Position numbers and translations under genes: made by a program. Shown in pieces: positions 6,171 through 9,488 of a stretch of 9,488 nucleotides of DNA. Location of the stretch: NCBI GenBank assembly GCA_947632425.1, contig CANRPG010000062.1, positions 1 through 9,488 of the forward strand. Reading direction: 5' to 3'. This DNA is from an uncultured Clostridia bacterium. GTDB taxonomy: Bacteria > Bacillota > Clostridia > Oscillospirales > Ruminococcaceae. How positions within the stretch are numbered: the first letter of the stretch is position 1; each line of letters begins with the position of its first letter. Under the pieces are notes generated by a model. That model was not told the origin of the DNA, searched no databases, and saw nothing but the letters and a program-made list of their open reading frames with translations.

Positions 6171-7364
6171 TTAATTATTAAATAGTTCGCCGCTGAACTT
6201 TTTCACCCATAAATCGCTCCCATCGCTGCGTACAGAGGCTATCACATCATAGGGATCGGCTGTGTTATCGGGGTTTGTTTCTTCGCCTAAGAAGAACACC
6301 CGGTCTGAAAAGTCTGCCGCGATTATGCCGTTAGCTTCACTGAAACCGTCGTACACGGTCTTGCTCTCGCCCGAATCAAGATCATAGCACATTATTGTTT
6401 CGCCCTGAGCACTTGACGGTGCGCCGTGGTAGAACAGCTTATTATCCTTTACCGCAAAGTCGCTGTAGCAGTTTTCTATAAGCTTCTTCGGGTTTTTAAG
6501 GTCTAGGTCGGCGGAGTACAGCACGAACGCTTCGGTATCACTGTATACGGTGTAATATACGGTGTCGTTCTTGACGTACACGCAGTTTACATGGTCGCCG
6601 AGTTTGGTTGTTTCGCCGCTTTCTATATCGGTTTTGAACACCTCTTTCAAATCGTTGCAGAAGTATATACTTCCTTTATATACAAACGGTGTACGCAGAG
6701 CGCCGGCAGTAGGCAGGTCTATAGTCTTTACCGCTTTCATGGTGCTTCTGTCTATCTGAACAACGTATGCAAAACCGAAAATATACGCATATTTTTCATC
6801 GGCAGCTAAATAACATATAACGCACTTCTCGTTGGGTGTTGCTTTTAATGCGGCTTCTTCAAGCTCTGTGTAATGCTTGTTTTCGTATATAACTTCTTCC
6901 TGACCGTCTTTCAAGGCGACCAGCGTGTTTTCATCGGGATACCACAGTTCATCGCCCACGGCTGTTGCCATGAACAGAAAATGATGGTTCACGCAGCCGG
7001 GGAAATTATTCGGGTCATGAGTGCAGCCTGCAACATTGCAAAGAGGTATAGCCTCGCCGCTTTGCAGATCGAGCTTTATAAAGCCCTGGTCGCCCATATG
7101 GTTGTAAACATACAAATACTTGTCGTCAAGTGTGACATAATTGCTCATGCCGAGAAAGAAGTTTCTGCCGCCGTGGCAGCTGTAATTCTCTATCTTTGTA
7201 TCGAGCGGCTGTGCCTCCTGCTCTATCTTCTCCAGCAGCTCGCTGTCTACAATTTCACCTGCTGAATTTTCTTCAAAGTAGGTCTCTTTTCCCTTGCTTT
7301 GGCAGGAAGTGAGAAAACATACAGAAAGCATAGCAGCTGTAAGTATGCAAAAAATTCTTTTCAT
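6171..7364 (-). CDS. Cys-rich beta-propeller-like lipoprotein (paralogue of the gene at 3587-4798)
   Basis: This 397-residue predicted lipoprotein has an N-terminal signal with the lipobox LTSC and lipidated C21. It aligns almost without gaps to the 403-residue lipoprotein downstream and shares long identical runs such as TKLGD, AYVVQIDR and DFSDRVFFLGEETNPD. The Cys/His cluster is conserved: C63-H64 and C109-x4-C114-x-H116-x7-C124. Most other cysteines differ between the two copies. The same seven propeller-like repeats can be traced. It is the first gene of the transporter cassette, 18 nt after the stop of the upstream Ig-like lipoprotein and 16 nt before a permease. Its ribosome binding site is GGGGTGAT at 7371-7378. 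Function unknown; a surface binding or sensing role for the exporter is inferred from position only. Confidence 0.8.
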   Translation of the reverse strand: MKRIFCILTAAMLSVCFLTSCQSKGKETYFEENSAGEIVDSELLEKIEQEAQPLDTKIENYSCHGGRNFFLGMSNYVTLDDKYLYVYNHMGDQGFIKLDLQSGEAIPLCNVAGCTHDPNNFPGCVNHHFLFMATAVGDELWYPDENTLVALKDGQEEVIYENKHYTELEEAALKATPNEKCVICYLAADEKYAYIFGFAYVVQIDRSTMKAVKTIDLPTAGALRTPFVYKGSIYFCNDLKEVFKTDIESGETTKLGDHVNCVYVKNDTVYYTVYSDTEAFVLYSADLDLKNPKKLIENCYSDFAVKDNKLFYHGAPSSAQGETIMCYDLDSGESKTVYDGFSEANGIIAADFSDRVFFLGEETNPDNTADPYDVIASVRSDGSDLWVKKFSGELFNN

Positions 7365-7382
7365 AAGTATATCACCCCGTTG

Positions 7383-8465
7383 TTACATATCTATTCTTAT
7401 AAGTCGTCTGTCGCTTTGTGTATCTTCCACGCCGTTTTCTGCCTGTTCTGTAGCAATTGCCATAACGCTGTAGGCATGGTCGCCGTTTTCGGGCAAACTT
7501 TCTTTATCGAGCGAATACTTCACCATGCGCTTTCCGCCCTGGCAGTTTACTTTCATAAGCGGCTTGCCGTCAAATGCGTTTATCAGCTCTCCGTCACAAA
7601 ATACTGCAAGATAGTAGTCGTTGTCATCTTTGAGGTTCGCTGTAACAGCAAAGTCGCTGTCTTTATCTATTACAGCAACTTCGTCCATAGAATTCTTTGC
7701 TGATGAATGACTGCTTTCATCATATTTGCCTATATCGATCCTGCGGAGCTTTGGAAGATCAGACGAATATATATAGTCATTTTCCTGCGCTTCGTATGCT
7801 TCTGACACCGTATCTTCGCCTGAAGAAGTTACCGGCACATACCACGTGGTAAACATAGTGATCTCTCCTCTGGGTGATTCGGGAATATATTCGGGAATTA
7901 AATTTACACACACGCAAAGAAGCGACTCGTCAATATTGCCAAGCTCCGTGGGCGGTACATAAACAGTTATCACATTGCCTTTACCGTTGTTAAGACCGAC
8001 TGTTGTTTTTTCAGATGCTTCGGCGTTTTCATCGAGCGAGTGTTTTATGACCTGACCGTTGCAGAAAAGCTGAACATCGGCGTTTATTCCGCCCTCTTTG
8101 TAAATGCCTTCCCAGTCGCTGCCCACACTTTCTTTACTAAAATCCAAACTTATCTGAACATCAAATCTAAGCCCTTTGTTAATATTCAGCGGCTGTGAAT
8201 TCATAGAAGTTTTTTCTCTTCCTTTATCATCTTTTACTGTGATATTCATTTGAGTGAAGCTGCCTGTAATATCCCCGTCTTTGCCGAACTGCTCGGTCTC
8301 GGCAGAGCTGTTGTCTGCGCCCGAAGTGTCAGTTAACGAAGTATCGGCAGGGGCGGTGGTGGTCATATCTCCCACTTTAAGGGTACTGCTGTCGTCTTTT
8401 CCTGCACAGGCGGTCATGCACAGCGCGAGGGTCAATGCTGTCAAAGTTGTAACTACTTTTTTCAT
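7383..8465 (-). CDS. Secreted lipoprotein with two related beta-rich domains
   Basis: This 360-residue predicted lipoprotein begins with a MKKVV signal peptide ending in MTAC, lipidated at C20. Residues 21-60 are a flexible Ser/Thr/Asp/Ala-rich linker that would lift the rest away from the membrane. Two related domains follow: one around 96-190 (GLRFDVQISLD ... VQLFCNGQVI ... ITVYVPPTELGN) and one around 270-340 (SDFAVTANLKD ... LAVFCDGELI ... VKYSLDKESLPEN). They are joined by a segment with YIPESPRGE and SSGE. Alternating hydrophobic residues suggest beta-sandwich, Ig-like folds, but I recognise no named family. An AGGAGG site at 8474-8479 lies 8 nt from the ATG. It is a close paralogue of the gene upstream and lies 18 nt before the transporter cassette, so it probably belongs to the same operon. 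Confidence 0.8.
   Translation of the reverse strand: MKKVVTTLTALTLALCMTACAGKDDSSTLKVGDMTTTAPADTSLTDTSGADNSSAETEQFGKDGDITGSFTQMNITVKDDKGREKTSMNSQPLNINKGLRFDVQISLDFSKESVGSDWEGIYKEGGINADVQLFCNGQVIKHSLDENAEASEKTTVGLNNGKGNVITVYVPPTELGNIDESLLCVCVNLIPEYIPESPRGEITMFTTWYVPVTSSGEDTVSEAYEAQENDYIYSSDLPKLRRIDIGKYDESSHSSAKNSMDEVAVIDKDSDFAVTANLKDDNDYYLAVFCDGELINAFDGKPLMKVNCQGGKRMVKYSLDKESLPENGDHAYSVMAIATEQAENGVEDTQSDRRLIRIDM
7551..7613. repeat. 63-nt stretch nearly identical to 8701-8763 in the tandem lipoprotein paralogue
   Basis: Comparing 7551-7613 with 8701-8763 shows only three differences. All three are silent third-position changes (GGC/GGT, CTG/CTT and GGA/GGC) in the codons of the FCDGELINAFDGKPLMK region. 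The two copies are direct repeats 1150 bp apart, inside the second domain of each lipoprotein. Confidence 0.85.
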
Positions 8466-8497
8466 TTCAAATACCTCCTGAAATTTTGAATATGCTA

Positions 8498-8514
8498 TAT
8501 CGCCGTGTGCGATA
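8498..8514 (-). other. Stem-loop between the two tandem lipoprotein genes
   Basis: On the minus strand TATCGC and GCGATA form a 6-bp stem with a 5-nt loop. The stem can be extended by three pairs, two of them G-U, to 8495-8517. It begins right after the stop codon at 8518-8520 and lies about 20 nt before the next ribosome binding site. There is no U-run after it, so it is not a standard terminator. It could protect or process the mRNA and so set different levels of the two lipoproteins. Confidence 0.35.
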
Positions 8515-8517
8515 CAA

Positions 8518-9488
8518 TTACTGCTCTATTTTTATAAGTCGTCTGTTGCTTTCGGCAGAAGTTTTAACTTCTCCTTCTTGGATCACTTCCATTGGGCAAT
8601 CTGGCACTGCTATTACGCTGTAGGCGTGGTCGCCGTTTTCTGGGAGGCTTTCCTTATCGAGGGAATACTTTATCATGCGTTTGCCGCCTTGGCAGTTTGC
8701 TTTCATAAGCGGCTTACCGTCAAATGCGTTTATAAGCTCGCCGTCACAAAATACTGCAAGATAATAATCAAAGTCATTTTCAAAGTATGCAGTAACAGCA
8801 AAATCGGTATCTTTATCTATGACCGCAACTTCGTCCATGGTGACCTTTGCTGATGAATGGAGTGTTTCGTTATATTTCCCTATTTCAGCTTCGTGGGGTA
8901 TATATCCCTCCGGTTCTTCTACAGCTTTTGGGTGTTCGTCATATATATAATCTTTCTCCTGCGCTTCATATGCCGATGAATCGATCTCCTCGCCCGATGA
9001 AGAAATCGTTGCAGGTGCCAAAAGCGCCATGGTCAATTCTCCCCTTGGTGATTCGGGAATATATTCGGGGATCTCATAAATACACACCCAAAGCAATCCG
9101 CTTTCAATATTGCCAAGCTGTGTGGGCGGAATATATATGTGTGTATCCGTTGGTATGTTGGGAGTTGCTGCGATAGTTGTTTTCTCGGTCGCTTCTTCGT
9201 TCGGGTCAAGCGAGTGTTTTATTACCTGACCGTTGCAGAAAACATATATATCAGCATTTATGCCGTTTTCCTTGAAAATACCTGCTTCTATCCATTTTGA
9301 ACCGGTTTCATTTTTGTTAGGCTGCGGAGTATATCCGACCACCAGATCAAGGCCCTCATTTATGTTGAAAGGCTGTATTATTCTTTCTGATGCGGTCGAT
9401 ATAAGCTCACCGTTTTCATTTTCATAACAAACTATATATCCACTGCCGTAACCCGTAATATCCCCATCCTTGCCAAACTGCTCGGTCT
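8518..9488 (-). CDS. Tandem paralogue of the two-domain secreted lipoprotein, 5' end off the window
   Basis: The open frame runs uninterrupted from the right edge to the TAA at 8518-8520, giving 322 residues in the window. The visible start TEQFGKDGDITG matches residues 57-68 of the downstream paralogue, so roughly 55-60 residues with the signal peptide and linker start are missing. A GTG at 9342 is an internal codon, not the start. The same domains are present: FCNGQVIKHSLD in the first, YIPESPRGE and SSGE in the middle, and FCDGELINAFDGKPLMK with KYSLDKESLPENGDHAYSV in the second. Lipidation and export are inferred from the paralogue. The last part is very similar to its neighbour at the DNA level, while the first domain and inter-domain linker have diverged and carry small insertions. 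Confidence 0.75.
   Translation of the reverse strand, partial: TEQFGKDGDITGYGSGYIVCYENENGELISTASERIIQPFNINEGLDLVVGYTPQPNKNETGSKWIEAGIFKENGINADIYVFCNGQVIKHSLDPNEEATEKTTIAATPNIPTDTHIYIPPTQLGNIESGLLWVCIYEIPEYIPESPRGELTMALLAPATISSSGEEIDSSAYEAQEKDYIYDEHPKAVEEPEGYIPHEAEIGKYNETLHSSAKVTMDEVAVIDKDTDFAVTAYFENDFDYYLAVFCDGELINAFDGKPLMKANCQGGKRMIKYSLDKESLPENGDHAYSVIAVPDCPMEVIQEGEVKTSAESNRRLIKIEQ

Noticed and set aside
9340..9342. GTG as start codon of the right-edge lipoprotein
   Set aside because: The frame stays open to the window edge and the upstream residues match the paralogue, so the GTG is an internal valine codon.
1..9488. CRISPR array, insertion sequence, tRNA or known defence genes
   Set aside because: No regularly spaced repeats, transposase-like frames, cloverleaf sequence or nuclease motifs were seen; the direct repeats found are explained by gene duplication.

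Overview
The window comes from a low-to-mid GC Gram-positive bacterium, most likely a Clostridia member of the Ruminococcus type. This rests on strong AGGAGG-type ribosome binding sites, several lipobox lipoproteins, AT-rich gaps, and the style of the ABC-2 permeases and Cys-rich lipoproteins; no marker gene is present, so the genus is a guess. Every gene I accept lies on the minus strand, so transcription runs from the right edge to the left edge. The open frames on the plus strand are antisense shadows.

Right part (about 9488 to 7383): two tandem paralogous secreted lipoproteins. The upstream one loses its signal peptide off the right edge. The downstream one has a clear lipobox and a low-complexity Ser/Thr/Asp linker. 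Each carries two related beta-rich domains marked by an FC(N/D)G(Q/E)(V/L)I motif.

Middle part (7364 to 1599): a compact export cassette in the order lipoprotein, ABC-2 permease, lipoprotein, ABC ATPase, ABC-2 permease. The two lipoproteins are close paralogues, each with about seven beta-propeller-like repeats and a conserved Cys/His cluster near the N-terminus. Gaps are short (16, 27 and 73 nt), and the ATPase and last permease genes overlap by 8 nt, so the cassette looks like one operon, probably continuous with the two lipoproteins upstream. The simplest reading is one ATPase serving two different membrane subunits, with surface lipoproteins as partners outside the membrane. The substrate is unknown.

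Left part (1598 to 1): a 142-nt AT-rich gap with a good extended -10 promoter and two small palindromes in the predicted leader. It is followed by an iron-containing alcohol dehydrogenase and, 10 nt further on, the start of an NAD-dependent epimerase/dehydratase-type protein cut by the left edge. These two look like a separate metabolic transcription unit.

I saw no tRNA, rRNA, CRISPR array, insertion sequence or phage gene.
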